64,000 bases of DNA from an uncultured Tateyamaria sp. (GCF_947503465.1 NZ_CANNDN010000001.1:248001-312000); one strand, 5' to 3'. Numbered from the stretch's first letter, positions 1 through 10,053 are shown. Numbers and translations: made by a program. Notes: generated by a model from the sequence alone, not told the origin.

Positions 1-343
1 AAGGCGCGAATGGCGGTGGCCTTTGACCAATGGTCGGGATGGGCGGTGCGAAGGGCTGTCAGGTCCACGGGGTAACTCGTCCTTTGGGTTATGTTTCGGG
101 CTGCATATCAGGCAAAGGCCAAAGATCAAGGCGATCCGCCACGGCAAAACGGCGCCAATGGGCATCGGCGGCGCCTTGCTACATCAATGCCGTCTGCCAA
201 GTGCTTGATCGCAAAGGGGGGCGCATTTCCAGACCGCTTTGGCTAGACTGAGGTGCAAAGCGACGGGAAATCGATTCGATGCACCGGGGTAAACAGGTGG
301 GACGCGCCAAGGCGCAAAAACAAAAAGGGGACGGGCACCACAG
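1..343. other. Unassigned leading stretch, no gene recognised
   Basis: No open frame here has convincing coding character on either strand, and no tRNA or rRNA fold is visible. The right part presumably carries the promoter and leader of the coiled-coil gene at 344; an AAAAGGGGA stretch lies about 13 bases before that start, which is far for a ribosome binding site. A small RNA cannot be excluded by eye. Confidence 0.4.
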
Positions 344-835
344 ATGAGCGACATTGACGGATTGCAGCAGCGGTTGACGGCCGCCATGGACCGGATCGCC
401 ACCGGCCTTGGCGGGCTGGATGCGGCAGGAGCTGACGAGACAGCCGCCCTTCAGGCCGCGCTTGAGGATGAACGGGTGGCAAACGCGCAATTGACCGAGC
501 GGGTGCGCAAGTTGTCCGATGCGCAAGCGGCCGCCACGGCAGAGGCGGAGGCCGCCGCAGATGCGGCACGCGCACGGGTCGAGGAACTGGATCTGGAATT
601 GCAGCGCCTGCGCAAGGCCAATGACCAGTTGCGCACATCAAACGCCGCACTGCGCGCCGCGAACGAGGAAGGGGTGGGAGAACCGCACCTGATCAACACG
701 TCCATGATGGCCGAACTGGAAGGCCTGCGCGCCGCCCGCGCGGCAGATGTGGCCGAGGCCAGCAGCATCATTGGCGCGTTGGCGCCGCTTCTGGATCAAC
801 TGGATGCCCCGGAAGAGGAGGACGCAGATGCCTGA
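344..835 (+). CDS. Coiled-coil protein of unknown function, upstream of zapA
   Basis: A 163-residue acidic protein without a signal peptide or membrane segment. From about residue 20 to 130 it is almost entirely Ala/Glu/Leu/Arg heptad-like sequence, as expected for a long coiled coil. Its stop codon lies inside the start region of zapA (8-base overlap), so the two genes are probably translated together, and a role near the division ring is a reasonable guess from context only. I do not recognise a named family. The start at 344 is the only ATG that keeps the whole helical region; its ribosome binding site is weak. Confidence 0.75.
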   Translation: MSDIDGLQQRLTAAMDRIATGLGGLDAAGADETAALQAALEDERVANAQLTERVRKLSDAQAAATAEAEAAADAARARVEELDLELQRLRKANDQLRTSNAALRAANEEGVGEPHLINTSMMAELEGLRAARAADVAEASSIIGALAPLLDQLDAPEEEDADA

Positions 836-1223
836 GGTCACGATCAACATTGGCGGGCGCCCGTTTCAGGTGGCCTGCCAGGAAGGCGAAGAAAGCTATC
901 TTCATTCGGCGGCCAAGATGCTGGATGACGAAGCACAGGTGCTGGCCGATCAGGCCGGGCGGATGCCCGAGGCGCGGATGCTGTTGATGGCGGGCCTGAT
1001 GCTGGCCGACAAGACCGCCAGCATCGAGGACCGCGTGACCGAGGTCGAGGCCAAGCTGGCCGAGCGCGAGGCGGAACTGGAAGGGCTGCGCACGATGGGC
1101 GCGCCGGAACCCGAGCGCATCGAAGTGCCCGTGGTGCCGCAGGCCGTCACCGACACGCTGGCGGAACTTGCCGCGCGGGCCGAAGCGCTGGCTGCGGAGG
1201 TCGAGGAAAAGACCGGCGGCTGA
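828..1223 (+). CDS. zapA: Cell division protein ZapA
   Basis: ZapA binds FtsZ and promotes bundling of FtsZ filaments at the division site. The 131-residue product begins with the characteristic beta-strand VTINIGGRPFQVAC, followed by the helical core (SAAKMLDDEAQ, then MLLMAGLMLADK) and a long C-terminal coiled coil. It is longer than the roughly 110-residue enteric ZapA because of this tail. The ATG at 828 is used because the family starts immediately before VTINIGG; a longer in-frame extension from 747 only reads through the previous gene. A GC-rich hairpin with a short T-run follows. Confidence 0.88.
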   Translation: MPEVTINIGGRPFQVACQEGEESYLHSAAKMLDDEAQVLADQAGRMPEARMLLMAGLMLADKTASIEDRVTEVEAKLAEREAELEGLRTMGAPEPERIEVPVVPQAVTDTLAELAARAEALAAEVEEKTGG

Positions 1224-1257
1224 GCCGCCGCCCGGCACACACCAGACCCAAAGAAAG

Positions 1258-1290
1258 GCCGCGACCCCCCGCCGGGGCCGCGGCTTGTTT
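1258..1290 (+). terminator. Rho-independent terminator after zapA
   Basis: GCCGCG-acccc / ggggc-CGCGGC stem with a short CCGCC loop, followed by TTGTTTC. It lies 35 bases after the zapA stop and before the convergent glutaredoxin gene. Confidence 0.7.
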
Positions 1291-1329
1291 CATTCCGGAT
1301 GGCTGTGCGCCACGCGCGTCGCCGCAGGT

Positions 1330-1692
1330 TCAGCCGTTGGCTTCGCGGATCTTGTCGGCGGCGTCCTTGTCGTAGGTCACGCCGTTTTCATCGAACAGCG
1401 TGTCCAGTTCGCCTGACAGCGTCATCTCAGTGATGATGTCGCATCCGCCCACGAACTCGCCCTTGACGTATAGCTGGGGGATGGTGGGCCAATCCGAAAA
1501 ATCCTTGATCCCCTGGCGCAGTTCCTCGTCCGCCAGCACGTTCACATCGGCGAAATCGACGCCCATGTAGTTCAGCACGCCCGCCACGCGGCTGGAAAAT
1601 CCGCACTGGGGCATGGATTTGGTGCCTTTCATATACAGCACCACGTCGTTGGTCTTGTTGGTTTCAGTGATCCGGCTTGCGGCATCGGTCAT
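1330..1692 (-). CDS. grxD: Grx4-type monothiol glutaredoxin
   Basis: Monothiol glutaredoxin that carries [2Fe-2S] clusters and delivers them to target proteins, usually as a heterodimer with BolA. The 120-residue protein has the CGFS active site at residues 30-33 (after KGTKSMPQ), the [17 protein letters not shown] glutathione-binding region and the expected single-domain length. The ATG at 1692 is chosen because the family begins with about ten residues before the first strand; the frame stays open upstream but that part has no similarity to glutaredoxins. bolA lies two genes upstream in the same orientation, which fits the known Grx4-BolA partnership. Confidence 0.93.
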   Translation of the reverse strand: MTDAASRITETNKTNDVVLYMKGTKSMPQCGFSSRVAGVLNYMGVDFADVNVLADEELRQGIKDFSDWPTIPQLYVKGEFVGGCDIITEMTLSGELDTLFDENGVTYDKDAADKIREANG

Positions 1693-1693
1693 G

Positions 1694-1993
1694 TCAGTTG
1701 CCTTTCTTTTGGAAGGCGCGGTGGAACCGCGCGGCATAGGTTTCGTCTTCGGGCATCGGTTTCACATGGGTGCTGGACCGGCCGAAAAAGCCGCCCTTGC
1801 CCACAAGCGTCGGCAACCGATCCGAAGTATCGTTGGCGCGGGTGGCCCGGTCGATCACATCCATATCCACGCCTTCCATGCCCAAGGGCACGCGGCGGTT
1901 CTGGCCCATCTCGTCCCGGCTGGGACGACGGCCCGCAAGGGGGCCGCGGGGCGCACGGCGAAAGGGCATGGACAGGATGCGCCACAGGCCCAT
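1694..1993 (-). CDS. Small hypothetical protein between bolA and grxD
   Basis: A 99-residue, strongly basic, probably soluble protein. The start lies one base after the bolA stop, and the stop lies one base before the chosen grxD start, so it is a translationally coupled middle gene of a bolA-orf-grxD operon. I see no Cys pairs, signal peptide or known domain. The position is typical for alphaproteobacterial genomes, but the function is not known to me. Confidence 0.75.
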   Translation of the reverse strand: MGLWRILSMPFRRAPRGPLAGRRPSRDEMGQNRRVPLGMEGVDMDVIDRATRANDTSDRLPTLVGKGGFFGRSSTHVKPMPEDETYAARFHRAFQKKGN

Positions 1994-1994
1994 G

Positions 1995-2234
1995 TCAGGG
2001 CGCCTTCGTGGTCAGGGCCAGCGCGTGCAATTCGCCGTGGCTGCCATCCATCTTGCCTTTCAGCGCCTTGGTCACGGCCCGGTGCTGCTGCACCCGGTTC
2101 ATCCCGGCAAAAGACGCGTCCACAACCTCGGCGGAATAGTGATTTCCATCACCGGCCAGGTCCGTGATGGTGATCTTGGCATCGGGAAAGCTTTCGCGGA
2201 TCAGGTCTTCGATCTCTTGCGCTTGCATGGGCAT
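1995..2234 (-). CDS. bolA: BolA family protein
   Basis: BolA proteins pair with monothiol glutaredoxins around a [2Fe-2S] cluster and influence iron and stress responses. The 79-residue product has the BolA fold sequence: an N-terminal helix (EIEDLIRESFPDAKITI), the strand pair around HYSAEVV, and the conserved helix with QQHRAVTKALKG followed by HALAL. The first ATG of an MPM start is preferred because GGAGA lies 8 bases before it. The partner glutaredoxin is the third gene of the operon. Confidence 0.9.
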   Translation of the reverse strand: MPMQAQEIEDLIRESFPDAKITITDLAGDGNHYSAEVVDASFAGMNRVQQHRAVTKALKGKMDGSHGELHALALTTKAP

Positions 2235-2406
2235 GAATGGTGTCTCCGGCAGGTCTTGATCCAGATGTAGGCCGCAGGCCCGGGGGGCGCAAGCACTAGC
2301 CGTCCCGGGGCCGCGCGCAAGGCCCTGTGCTTTGGTCAGGGTTGTGTTCGGCAAGGACGCACGATTACGCTTGGCTCAACGGACATCAACGCAACGGATA
2401 CGCCAT

Positions 2407-3375
2407 ATGCCATCGGTCGAAACCGCCCCCGAGCAGGCGCTGGAATGGGTACAGGCAGGCAAGGGCGCCGCGCTTGCCACTGTCATCGAAACCTGGGGCA
2501 GCGCGCCCCGGCGCGCGGGCGCCCAGATGGTGGTGTCGGGCGACGGCGACATGATGGGGTCCGTCTCGGGCGGCTGTGTCGAAGGGGCCGTGGTGGTCGA
2601 GGCGATGGAGGCGCTGGAAGACGGCGCGCCACGCGTGCTGGAATACGGGGTCAGCGACGGCGATGCCTTTGCCGTGGGCCTGGCCTGTGGCGGCACCATC
2701 AAGATCCTCGTGGAACCCGTGGGCAAGGCCATGCCCGTCGCCATGCTGGACACGTTGGTGGCGGCCCGCGCCGACAGGACCCGAATGGCCTATGTCGTCG
2801 ACACCGAAACATGGAACCGGCGGCTTGACCGTGAGGGCCATACCGCGCGCTTTGCCAAGGACCGCACAGGCGTCGAGGAGGACGGCAAGACCTTTGTCGC
2901 CATCCACAACCCGCCCCTGCGCCTTGCGATCGTGGGCGGCGTGCACATCGCGCAGGCGCTGGTGCCCATGGCGAAACTGGCAGGCTACGACGCCACGATC
3001 ATCGACCCGCGCGAAGCGTTCGGCTCGACGGCCCGCTTTCCGGGGGAAACGGTGATCAACGACTGGCCCGACGACGCGCTGGCCGAAACAGGTGTCGATG
3101 CGCGCACGGCCCTTGTCCTGCTGACCCATGATCCGAAACTGGACGATCCGGCGCTGCACATCGCGCTCAACTCCGATGCCTTCTATATCGGTGCGCTCGG
3201 CTCGACCCGCACCCACGCCAAACGGGTGGCCCGGTTGGAAGAGGCCGGGTTCAGCGCCGATCAGATCGCGCGGATCAAGGGACCCATCGGCCTTGATATC
3301 GGGGCGGCCAGCCCGCCCGAGATCGCGGTGGCGATCCTTGCCCAGATGGTCTCAACGCTCCGGCACGGCGCATGA
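2407..3375 (+). CDS. XdhC/CoxI family molybdenum cofactor chaperone
   Basis: XdhC-type proteins bind molybdenum cofactor, promote its sulfuration and insert it into xanthine dehydrogenase or CO-dehydrogenase-like enzymes. The 322-residue protein has the N-terminal XdhC/CoxI domain (ATVIETWGSAPRRAG, then SGGCVEGAVV) and the C-terminal Rossmann-like XdhC_C domain (LAIVGGVHIAQAL, then YIGALGSTRTHAKR). The ATG at 2407 is used; upstream codons in frame lack family similarity. It overlaps the next gene by four bases (ATGA), and the hydroxylase subunits follow, which fits a dedicated maturation role. Confidence 0.88.
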   Translation: MPSVETAPEQALEWVQAGKGAALATVIETWGSAPRRAGAQMVVSGDGDMMGSVSGGCVEGAVVVEAMEALEDGAPRVLEYGVSDGDAFAVGLACGGTIKILVEPVGKAMPVAMLDTLVAARADRTRMAYVVDTETWNRRLDREGHTARFAKDRTGVEEDGKTFVAIHNPPLRLAIVGGVHIAQALVPMAKLAGYDATIIDPREAFGSTARFPGETVINDWPDDALAETGVDARTALVLLTHDPKLDDPALHIALNSDAFYIGALGSTRTHAKRVARLEEAGFSADQIARIKGPIGLDIGAASPPEIAVAILAQMVSTLRHGA

Positions 3376-4364
3376 AGTTCGGACCAAGGCCCGCAGGCGA
3401 TGCGGTTGGCACGATCCTTGCCCACTCGCTGGCCGGTTCAACAGGCCGTGTGTCCAAGGGCACGGTGCTGACGCAGGCCGAAATCGACGACCTGCTGAAG
3501 GCAGGCCACGACACGCTAACCGTTGCCGCCCTCGACCCGAACGATATCGAAGAAAATGCAGCGGCGGAAACCCTTGCCGCGGCGGTGGTGCCACACCCCG
3601 ACACCCAGGGCCTGCGCATCAGCGCTGCCGGGGCAGGGCGGGTGAACCTGTATGCCACCGGCCCGGGCGTCGTGGCGGTCGACGCACGACGCATCGCGGC
3701 CATCAATGGCATTGACCCGATGATCACCATCGCCACGGTCCCCCCCTTTCACCGGGTGGACGCAGGCACCATGGTCGCCACGATCAAGATCATTGCCTAC
3801 GCAGTCCCACGGTCCGCACTGGCGCAGGCCTGCGCTGATGCGGCGGCGACCATCCGGGTGTTGGCGCCACGGTTCAAGACCGCGACGCTCATTGAAACGC
3901 AGGTTGGAAACACGGAACCGTCCGGCAAGGGGCGCGCCGCGCTGGCCGGTCGCCTTGACCGGTTGCAAGCCACGCTGACACCGCGCGTTGTCGTGCCCCA
4001 TCGGGACGATCCGCTGTCCCGGGCCGTGGCCACCGCCGAGGGCGAGGTCATTTTCATCCTCACTGCCTCTGCCACCTCCGACACGCATGACGTCGCCCCC
4101 AGCGCGGTCCGTGCCGCCGGCGGCACGGTCACCGCCTTCGGCATGCCGGTTGATCCTGGAAACCTGCTGTTTTTCGGAGCGCTTGGCGACACACCGGTGA
4201 TCGGCCTGCCGGGCTGCGCCCGTTCGCCCGCGCTCAACGGGGCCGACTGGGTGCTGGAACGGCTGATGTGCGGCGTGGCACTGACCCAGGCCGACATCTC
4301 GGCCATGGGGGTGGGGGGGCTGCTCAAGGAAATCCCGACCCGACCGCGCCCGCGCGACGGCTAA
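3372..4364 (+). CDS. Molybdopterin-binding protein (MoeA/MogA-like domain)
   Basis: A 330-residue protein whose C-terminal half matches the molybdopterin-binding fold of MogA/MoeA (segments FILTASATSDTHD, GMPVDPGNLLFFG and IGLPGCARSPALNG). The N-terminal part (GTILAHSL, KGTVLTQAEIDDL) resembles the domain seen in CoxI/MoeA-like fusion proteins of molybdenum hydroxylase clusters. It is translationally coupled to the XdhC-like gene. A role in providing or tailoring cofactor for the enzyme encoded just downstream is inferred from this context; the exact reaction is not clear. Confidence 0.8.
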   Translation: MKFGPRPAGDAVGTILAHSLAGSTGRVSKGTVLTQAEIDDLLKAGHDTLTVAALDPNDIEENAAAETLAAAVVPHPDTQGLRISAAGAGRVNLYATGPGVVAVDARRIAAINGIDPMITIATVPPFHRVDAGTMVATIKIIAYAVPRSALAQACADAAATIRVLAPRFKTATLIETQVGNTEPSGKGRAALAGRLDRLQATLTPRVVVPHRDDPLSRAVATAEGEVIFILTASATSDTHDVAPSAVRAAGGTVTAFGMPVDPGNLLFFGALGDTPVIGLPGCARSPALNGADWVLERLMCGVALTQADISAMGVGGLLKEIPTRPRPRDG

Positions 4365-4473
4365 GACCCTGCGCGATCTTGCGATTTCGCAAAGGCCACG
4401 AAAATTTCTGTTCTCAACTGCCGGTCCCCATGCTTAACTCCCCTCAAACAAGAATGCCAAAAGGGAGGATGCC

Positions 4474-4959
<486 letters not shown>

Positions 4960-4965
4960 CACGAA

Positions 4966-5028
4966 AGGTGCGCGCAAAGCGCACACCCTACGCAACGCGT
5001 AGGGTGCGCATTTACTGCGCACCGCCAC
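4966..5028. repeat. Intergenic GTAGGGTGCGC palindrome
   Basis: The 87-base gap between coxS and coxL holds nested inverted repeats: GCGCACACCCTACG / CGTAGGGTGCGC around 4979-5009, flanked by further GGTGCGC and TGCGCACC arms. It ends shortly before the coxL ribosome binding site (AGGGAGGAA), so a folded leader could affect CoxL translation or mRNA stability. Confidence 0.6.
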
Positions 5029-5046
5029 ATTAGGGAGGAATAGAAC

Positions 5047-7407
5047 ATGCCAAAAGACGGAGGCATCGGCGCCAGCAGCAAGCGGCGCGAGGACATACGG
5101 TTCCTGACAGGGGCCGGGAACTACACCGACGACATCAACATTCGCGGTCAGGCCTATGTGCATTTCCTGCGCTCGGACATCGCGCACGGCACGATCACCA
5201 ACATCGACACCAGCGCGGCCGCATCCATGCCCGGCGTTGTGCGTATTTTCACGGGCTCGGATTTCGAGGGCGTGGGGGGGATGCCCTGCGGTTGGCAAGT
5301 GACCGACAAGCACGGCCAGCCGATGCAGGAACCGGCCCACCCGATCCTGGCGCAAGGCAAAGTGCGCCATGTGGGCGAACCGATTGCCGCCGTGGTGGCC
5401 GATACACTGGAACAGGCGCGTGACGCCGCCGAAGCGATCACCGTCGACATCGCGGAACTGCCCGCCGTCGTGGACATGAAAGCGGCGCTGGAGAGCGGTG
5501 CCACCAAGGTTCACGACGATCTGAACGACAACCTCTGCTACGATTGGGGGTTCGTCGAAGAAAACAAGGACGCCGTAAACAAGGCCTTCGAGGATGCGGC
5601 GCACGTCACCTCGCTCGAACTGGTCAACAACCGGCTTGTGGCCAATCCGATGGAACCGCGCGTGGCGGTGGGTGACTATGCCCGCGGCACGGATGAACAC
5701 ACGCTTTATACCACCAGCCAGAACCCGCATGTGATCCGGTTGCTGATGGGGGCGTTCGTGCTGGGCATTCCAGAGCACAAGCTGCGCGTCGTGGCCCCGG
5801 ATGTGGGGGGCGGCTTCGGCACCAAGATCTTCCACTATCAGGAAGAAGCGTTCTGCACCTTCGCGGCCAAGGCCTGCAACCGTCCGGTCAAATGGACATC
5901 CTCGCGCTCTGAGGCGTTCATCTCCGATGCCCATGGCCGCGACCACGTGACCAAGATCGAACTGGCGCTGGACGCCGACAACAACTTCACCGCGATCCGC
6001 ACGGAAACGCACGCGAACATGGGCGCGTATCTGTCGACTTTTGCGCCGTCGGTGCCCACATGGCTGCACGGCACGCTGATGGCTGGGAACTACAAGACCC
6101 CGCTGATCTACGTGAACGTCAAGGCCGTCTTCACCAACACCGTGCCCGTTGATGCCTATCGTGGCGCTGGCAGGCCAGAGGCGACGTTCCAGCTGGAACG
6201 CGTGGTGGACAAGGCCGCGCGCGAATTGGGCGTCGATCCCATCGCCCTGCGCCGCCAGAACTTCATCACCGAGTTCCCCTATGCCACGCCCGTTGCCGTC
6301 GAATACGACACCGGAGACTATCACGGCACCATGGACAAGCTCGAAGAGATGGGCGACTTCACCGGTTTCGCGGCCCGCCGCGCGGAAAGCGAGAAAAACG
6401 GCAAGCTGCGGGGCCTCGGCGTGAACTGCTATATCGAGGCGTGCGGCATCGCGCCGTCCAACCTCGTGGGTCAGCTTGGCGCGCGTGCGGGTCTTTACGA
6501 ATCCGCGACTGTCCGCGTGAATGCCACGGGCGGTCTGGTCGTGATGACCGGCAGCCACAGCCACGGGCAGGGGCACGAAACATCCTTTGCCCAGGTGGTG
6601 GCCGAAATGATCGGCATCGACGAGAACATGGTCGAGATCGTGCATGGCGACACCGCCAACACGCCGATGGGCATGGGCACCTATGGCTCCCGCTCCATCG
6701 CGGTGGGGGGCAGCGCCATGGTCCGCGCGACTGAGAAGATCATCAACAAGGCGAAGAAGATCGCGTCCCACCTTCTGGAAGCCTCCGAGGCCGACATCGA
6801 ATTGAAGGACGGCGCGTTCAGCGTGGCGGGCACCGACAAGTCGGTGGCCTGGGGCGACGTGACCCTGGCCGCGTACGTGCCGCACAATTACCCGCTCGAG
6901 GATATCGAACCGGGGCTGGAGGAAACGGCCTTCTACGATCCGGCGAATTTCACATATCCGTCAGGGGCTTATGCCTGTGAAGTTGAAGTGGACCCGGACA
7001 CCGGCAAGGTGACCATCGAACGGTTTGCGGCGGCGGATGACTTCGGCAACATCATCAACCCGATGATCGTGACAGGTCAGGTCCATGGCGGCATCGCCCA
7101 GGGGATCGGTCAGGCGCTTCTGGAAAACTGCGCGTATGACGAGAACGGCCAGCTGCTCAGCGCGTCCTACATGGACTATGCCATGCCGCGCGCGGACGAT
7201 CTGCCGATGTTCTCGGTCGATCACTCGTCCCATACGCCCTGCACCCACAACCCGCTGGGCGTGAAGGGCTGCGGCGAGGCGGGGGCCATAGGCTCACCTC
7301 CCGCGGTGGTGAACGCGGTGGTCGACGCGCTGCAATCGGCGGGCAAGGATGTAACCCATATCGACATGCCCCTGTCGCCCGACCGTGTCTGGGCGGCGAT
7401 GCAATAG
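5047..7407 (+). CDS. coxL: Form II CO-dehydrogenase-like molybdopterin-binding large subunit
   Basis: Catalytic subunit of a molybdenum hydroxylase of the CO dehydrogenase/xanthine dehydrogenase family, 786 residues. It has the molybdopterin-binding GGGFGTK segment, the active-site loop AYRGAGR at residues 370-376 and the catalytic glutamate E744 in [16 protein letters not shown] is the signature of form II enzymes; true CO dehydrogenases carry AYXCSFR with a copper-bound cysteine, which is absent here. The physiological substrate of form II enzymes is disputed, so an aldehyde, aromatic or other hydroxylation is as likely as CO oxidation. Confidence 0.9.
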   Translation: MPKDGGIGASSKRREDIRFLTGAGNYTDDINIRGQAYVHFLRSDIAHGTITNIDTSAAASMPGVVRIFTGSDFEGVGGMPCGWQVTDKHGQPMQEPAHPILAQGKVRHVGEPIAAVVADTLEQARDAAEAITVDIAELPAVVDMKAALESGATKVHDDLNDNLCYDWGFVEENKDAVNKAFEDAAHVTSLELVNNRLVANPMEPRVAVGDYARGTDEHTLYTTSQNPHVIRLLMGAFVLGIPEHKLRVVAPDVGGGFGTKIFHYQEEAFCTFAAKACNRPVKWTSSRSEAFISDAHGRDHVTKIELALDADNNFTAIRTETHANMGAYLSTFAPSVPTWLHGTLMAGNYKTPLIYVNVKAVFTNTVPVDAYRGAGRPEATFQLERVVDKAARELGVDPIALRRQNFITEFPYATPVAVEYDTGDYHGTMDKLEEMGDFTGFAARRAESEKNGKLRGLGVNCYIEACGIAPSNLVGQLGARAGLYESATVRVNATGGLVVMTGSHSHGQGHETSFAQVVAEMIGIDENMVEIVHGDTANTPMGMGTYGSRSIAVGGSAMVRATEKIINKAKKIASHLLEASEADIELKDGAFSVAGTDKSVAWGDVTLAAYVPHNYPLEDIEPGLEETAFYDPANFTYPSGAYACEVEVDPDTGKVTIERFAAADDFGNIINPMIVTGQVHGGIAQGIGQALLENCAYDENGQLLSASYMDYAMPRADDLPMFSVDHSSHTPCTHNPLGVKGCGEAGAIGSPPAVVNAVVDALQSAGKDVTHIDMPLSPDRVWAAMQ

Positions 7408-7423
7408 GTTGAAAACGCGGGAC

Positions 7424-7467
7424 TGGGGCGCTGCCCCAGACCCCGGAGTTTATATGGCCAAGTGAAG
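7424..7467 (+). repeat. Intergenic hairpin plus GAGTTTAT tail element, copy 1
   Basis: Between coxL and coxM: a GGGGCgctGCCCC hairpin, then AGACCCCGGAGTTTAT, then ATGGCCAAGTGAAGA. Closely similar tails occur at 27311-27361 and 53123-53190. It probably represents a dispersed intergenic element; a transcript-stabilising or attenuating role inside the operon is possible. Confidence 0.6.
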
Positions 7468-7501
7468 ACATGTTTTCGTTTGGCTGAGAAAGGACAAGGA
7501 A

Positions 7502-8293
7502 ATGTACAACTTTGATGTCGTAACACCGACCCGGATCGCGGATGCGGTCAAGGAATTGTCGGACAGCACCGAAAGCCAGCCCCTCGGCGGTGGGCAGACG
7601 CTGATCCCGACGCTGAAACAGCGCCTTGCCAGCCCCGAAAAGCTGGTCAGCCTGTCTGCCATCGACGAGATGCGGGGCGTGTGCAAGGGCGATGACGGAT
7701 CGGTTTGCATCGGCGGGGCCACAACCCATGCCACGGTCGCGGCAGAGGCTGGGGACTACCCCGCGCTGGCCGCAACAGCCGCCCATATCGGCGATCCGGC
7801 CGTGCGCAACCGGGGCACCATCGGCGGCAGTCTTGCCAACAACGACCCCTCTGCGTGCTATCCGGCCGCCGCTTTGGCCTCCGGCGCCACGATCAAGACG
7901 AACACGCGCGAGATTGCGGCGGATGAGTACTTTCAGGGCATGTTCGCCACCGCGCTGGACGAGGGCGAAATCATCACCGAGGTGCGTTTCCCCGTGCCCG
8001 AGAAAGCCAACTACCAAAAGTTCGTGCAGCCCGCGTCGCGCTTTGCGTTGGTGGGTGTGTTTGTTGCCAAATATGCCGACGGTGTGCGCGTTGCCATCAC
8101 CGGGGCCAGCAATGACGGTGTGTTCCGCTGGACCGAGGCCGAGGCGGCGCTGTCTGCGAATTTCTCTGCGGAAGCGCTCGACGGGGTGTCGTTGGGCGGC
8201 GATGACATGATCAACGACTTGCACGGCACCGGGGCATACCGCGCCCATCTATGCGCGGTGATGACTAAAAGGGCCGTCAGCGCCGCAGGGTGA
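7502..8293 (+). CDS. coxM: CO-dehydrogenase-like FAD-binding medium subunit
   Basis: FAD subunit that passes electrons from the iron-sulfur subunit to the acceptor. The 263-residue protein has both FAD-binding signatures of the PCMH-type fold, LGGGQTLIPTLKQRL near residue 28 and TIGGSLANNDPSA near residue 107, and the C-terminal CO_deh_flav_C domain. AAGGA lies 5 bases before the ATG. With coxS and coxL it completes the heterotrimer. Confidence 0.92.
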   Translation: MYNFDVVTPTRIADAVKELSDSTESQPLGGGQTLIPTLKQRLASPEKLVSLSAIDEMRGVCKGDDGSVCIGGATTHATVAAEAGDYPALAATAAHIGDPAVRNRGTIGGSLANNDPSACYPAAALASGATIKTNTREIAADEYFQGMFATALDEGEIITEVRFPVPEKANYQKFVQPASRFALVGVFVAKYADGVRVAITGASNDGVFRWTEAEAALSANFSAEALDGVSLGGDDMINDLHGTGAYRAHLCAVMTKRAVSAAG

Positions 8294-8730
8294 CGCGCTT
8301 GCGTACACCCGTGCGAAATGGCTGCCTGGTGGCGGCCCTTTTGTGTGTTTCAGGCGGCGTGCAGGCCGACGAATCCCGTGTCCTGCGCGCCAATATCGTG
8401 GGGTGCGTCAAGGCCGTGGACGGGCTGGGCGATGATCTGCGTGCCCCTATGCAATCCCACTGTCTCGCACTCGCGATTGCACGTTGCGAACGGGCCGACT
8501 CCGGCCCCGCGGCCAGATGTTTTTCCGACCTCACCGACACCATGCAGCGCTATGCCGATGCCCTGGCCACGATGCTGGACACCGACATTCCACGCGCCGC
8601 GTCAGACACGCTGTGCACCGCGCGCCACAGCAGTGACACCAACCGGACGCGGTGTGTGCTTGTGGCCGAATTCGGGCACCTGCGCGATCTTTTCAACGCG
8701 GCCAAGGCGGCGCGGCTGGACTTGCCCTAG
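8290..8730 (+). CDS. Secreted hypothetical protein with conserved cysteines
   Basis: A 146-residue protein with a signal peptide (VRNGCLVAALLCVSGGVQA, cleavage near residue 26) and six cysteines in the mature part, so a disulfide-stabilised periplasmic protein is likely. The start is a GTG that overlaps the coxM stop (GTGA), which makes it the last gene of the cox operon. The 3-prime end overlaps the convergent SDR gene by four bases. No family recognised; a function linked to the hydroxylase is only suggested by coupling. Confidence 0.7.
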   Translation: MTRLRTPVRNGCLVAALLCVSGGVQADESRVLRANIVGCVKAVDGLGDDLRAPMQSHCLALAIARCERADSGPAARCFSDLTDTMQRYADALATMLDTDIPRAASDTLCTARHSSDTNRTRCVLVAEFGHLRDLFNAAKAARLDLP

Positions 8731-9476
8731 ATCGATCCCGCCTCGACCATGAAGTTGTTGGCCGTGCACATGGCTGCATCGTCAGACGCCAGCCACAGCA
8801 CCATCCGCGCCACATACACCGGATCGATCAGATCCGGCAGGCATTGCCGTGCGCGGTGCGCCTCCAACGCCTCCGGCGTCGCCCACAGCTCTTTCTGCCG
8901 GTCGGTCATGATCCAGCCAGGCACGACGGTGTTCACCCGGATGCGGTGGTCGCCCAGATCGCGCGCCATGGTGCGGGTCAGGCCGTGCACGGCGGCCTTG
9001 GCCGTGGTGTAGGCGGGAAAGCCGCCACCGGCCTCCCACCAGGAATTGGACCCAAGGTTGATGATGGACCCGCCGCCTGCCGCGATCATGCCGGGGGCCA
9101 CCGCCTGAATGGCAAAGAACATGTGGCGCAGATTGGTCTGCATCCGTTCGTCCCAGTAGTCGGGCGTGACATCCTGCCAGTTGTGGCGGTCGTCGCGGGC
9201 GGCATTGTTGACCAGCACGGTAAAGGGGCCAACCTGTTCGGCCAACGTGGCAATGGCCGCGCGGGTCGCGTCGATGTCGCGTAAATCGCAAAGCGCGTGC
9301 GCCGCGCCGGTGGCTTTCGTGACCTCGGCCGCGGCATCGGCGTCGCGATCCAGAAACACGACCCGGGCCCCCTGATCGGCAAAGGCTTGGACCGTAAGCC
9401 GCCCGATCCCCGACGCCCCGCCAGTTACCAGAACGGGGGTGTGATCAAGGCTGGGATAGCGGGCAAATTGCGGCAT
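8727..9476 (-). CDS. SDR family NAD(P)-dependent oxidoreductase
   Basis: Classical short-chain dehydrogenase, 249 residues. Visible signatures: TGGASGIG at the nucleotide-binding site near residue 19, NNAA in the fourth strand region, the catalytic serine in LGSNSW and the YTTAK catalytic Tyr/Lys. An acidic residue at the end of the second strand (FLDRD) suggests preference for NAD over NADP. The substrate cannot be deduced. It stands alone on the minus strand. Confidence 0.88.
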   Translation of the reverse strand: MPQFARYPSLDHTPVLVTGGASGIGRLTVQAFADQGARVVFLDRDADAAAEVTKATGAAHALCDLRDIDATRAAIATLAEQVGPFTVLVNNAARDDRHNWQDVTPDYWDERMQTNLRHMFFAIQAVAPGMIAAGGGSIINLGSNSWWEAGGGFPAYTTAKAAVHGLTRTMARDLGDHRIRVNTVVPGWIMTDRQKELWATPEALEAHRARQCLPDLIDPVYVARMVLWLASDDAAMCTANNFMVEAGSI

Positions 9477-9687
9477 GTTCGGGCTCCGTCATTGAAAGGG
9501 CCACTTGTCGATTGGGGGCGGCCCAAGGTCAAGGTCCGCGACGCGCACACCCGCGTGAGCCAGAAGCCGCCGATGGGCGCGCTGACACATATCCAACCGG
9601 GGTGACCGCAAGCAATTCGTGCTATGATCAGCCCGCTGCATATTTCGCAGTGATCCTTAAAGTCATTTTATCCAAGGAGTTACACAG

Positions 9688-10011
9688 ATGGCTGTCGAAT
9701 TTCGTCAACTGACCATTCATTTCGATCCGACCCGCGGGCGCAAACAGCGGGAATCCCAAACCGTGGTGTTCGGTGCAAATGTGCAAAAAGCCGAAGCAAT
9801 GCTGAAAGGCTTTCGCCTGCGCTACAACAACGGGGATCACCATGTGCTGGAGCAGGAGGTGGACCTGGATATCACCCGCATCTCCGGCAATTCCGTGACC
9901 GTCGCGGCGGATTTCCTGCTGCGTGACGGCTCGGGCAATATCGACGATCCGTTCAGCGGCTTTGTGCAGGCCGTCGTTGTGGCCGACACAGCGGCCAATC
10001 CGCAGACCTGA
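9688..10011 (+). CDS. Small hypothetical protein
   Basis: A 107-residue soluble protein with alternating beta-strand-like sequence (VEFRQLTIHFDP, VDLDITRISGNSVTVAADFLL). No cysteine, signal peptide or known domain. A good ribosome binding site (AAGGAG) lies 9 bases before the ATG, a TATGAT -10-like hexamer sits at 9623, and a strong terminator follows, so this is a self-contained transcription unit. Confidence 0.75.
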   Translation: MAVEFRQLTIHFDPTRGRKQRESQTVVFGANVQKAEAMLKGFRLRYNNGDHHVLEQEVDLDITRISGNSVTVAADFLLRDGSGNIDDPFSGFVQAVVVADTAANPQT

Positions 10012-10025
10012 TCCCATCACGTCAA

Positions 10026-10053
10026 GGGGCCAGCATCCGCTGGCCTCTTTTTT
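10026..10053 (+). terminator. Rho-independent terminator
   Basis: GGCCAGC-atcc-GCTGGCC stem followed by TCTTTTTT, 15 bases after the stop of the small gene at 9688. Confidence 0.88.

Noticed and set aside
1-343. 6S RNA next to zapA
   Set aside because: 6S RNA often neighbours zapA, but I could not recognise its long rod-like fold on either strand here; a covariance search would be needed.
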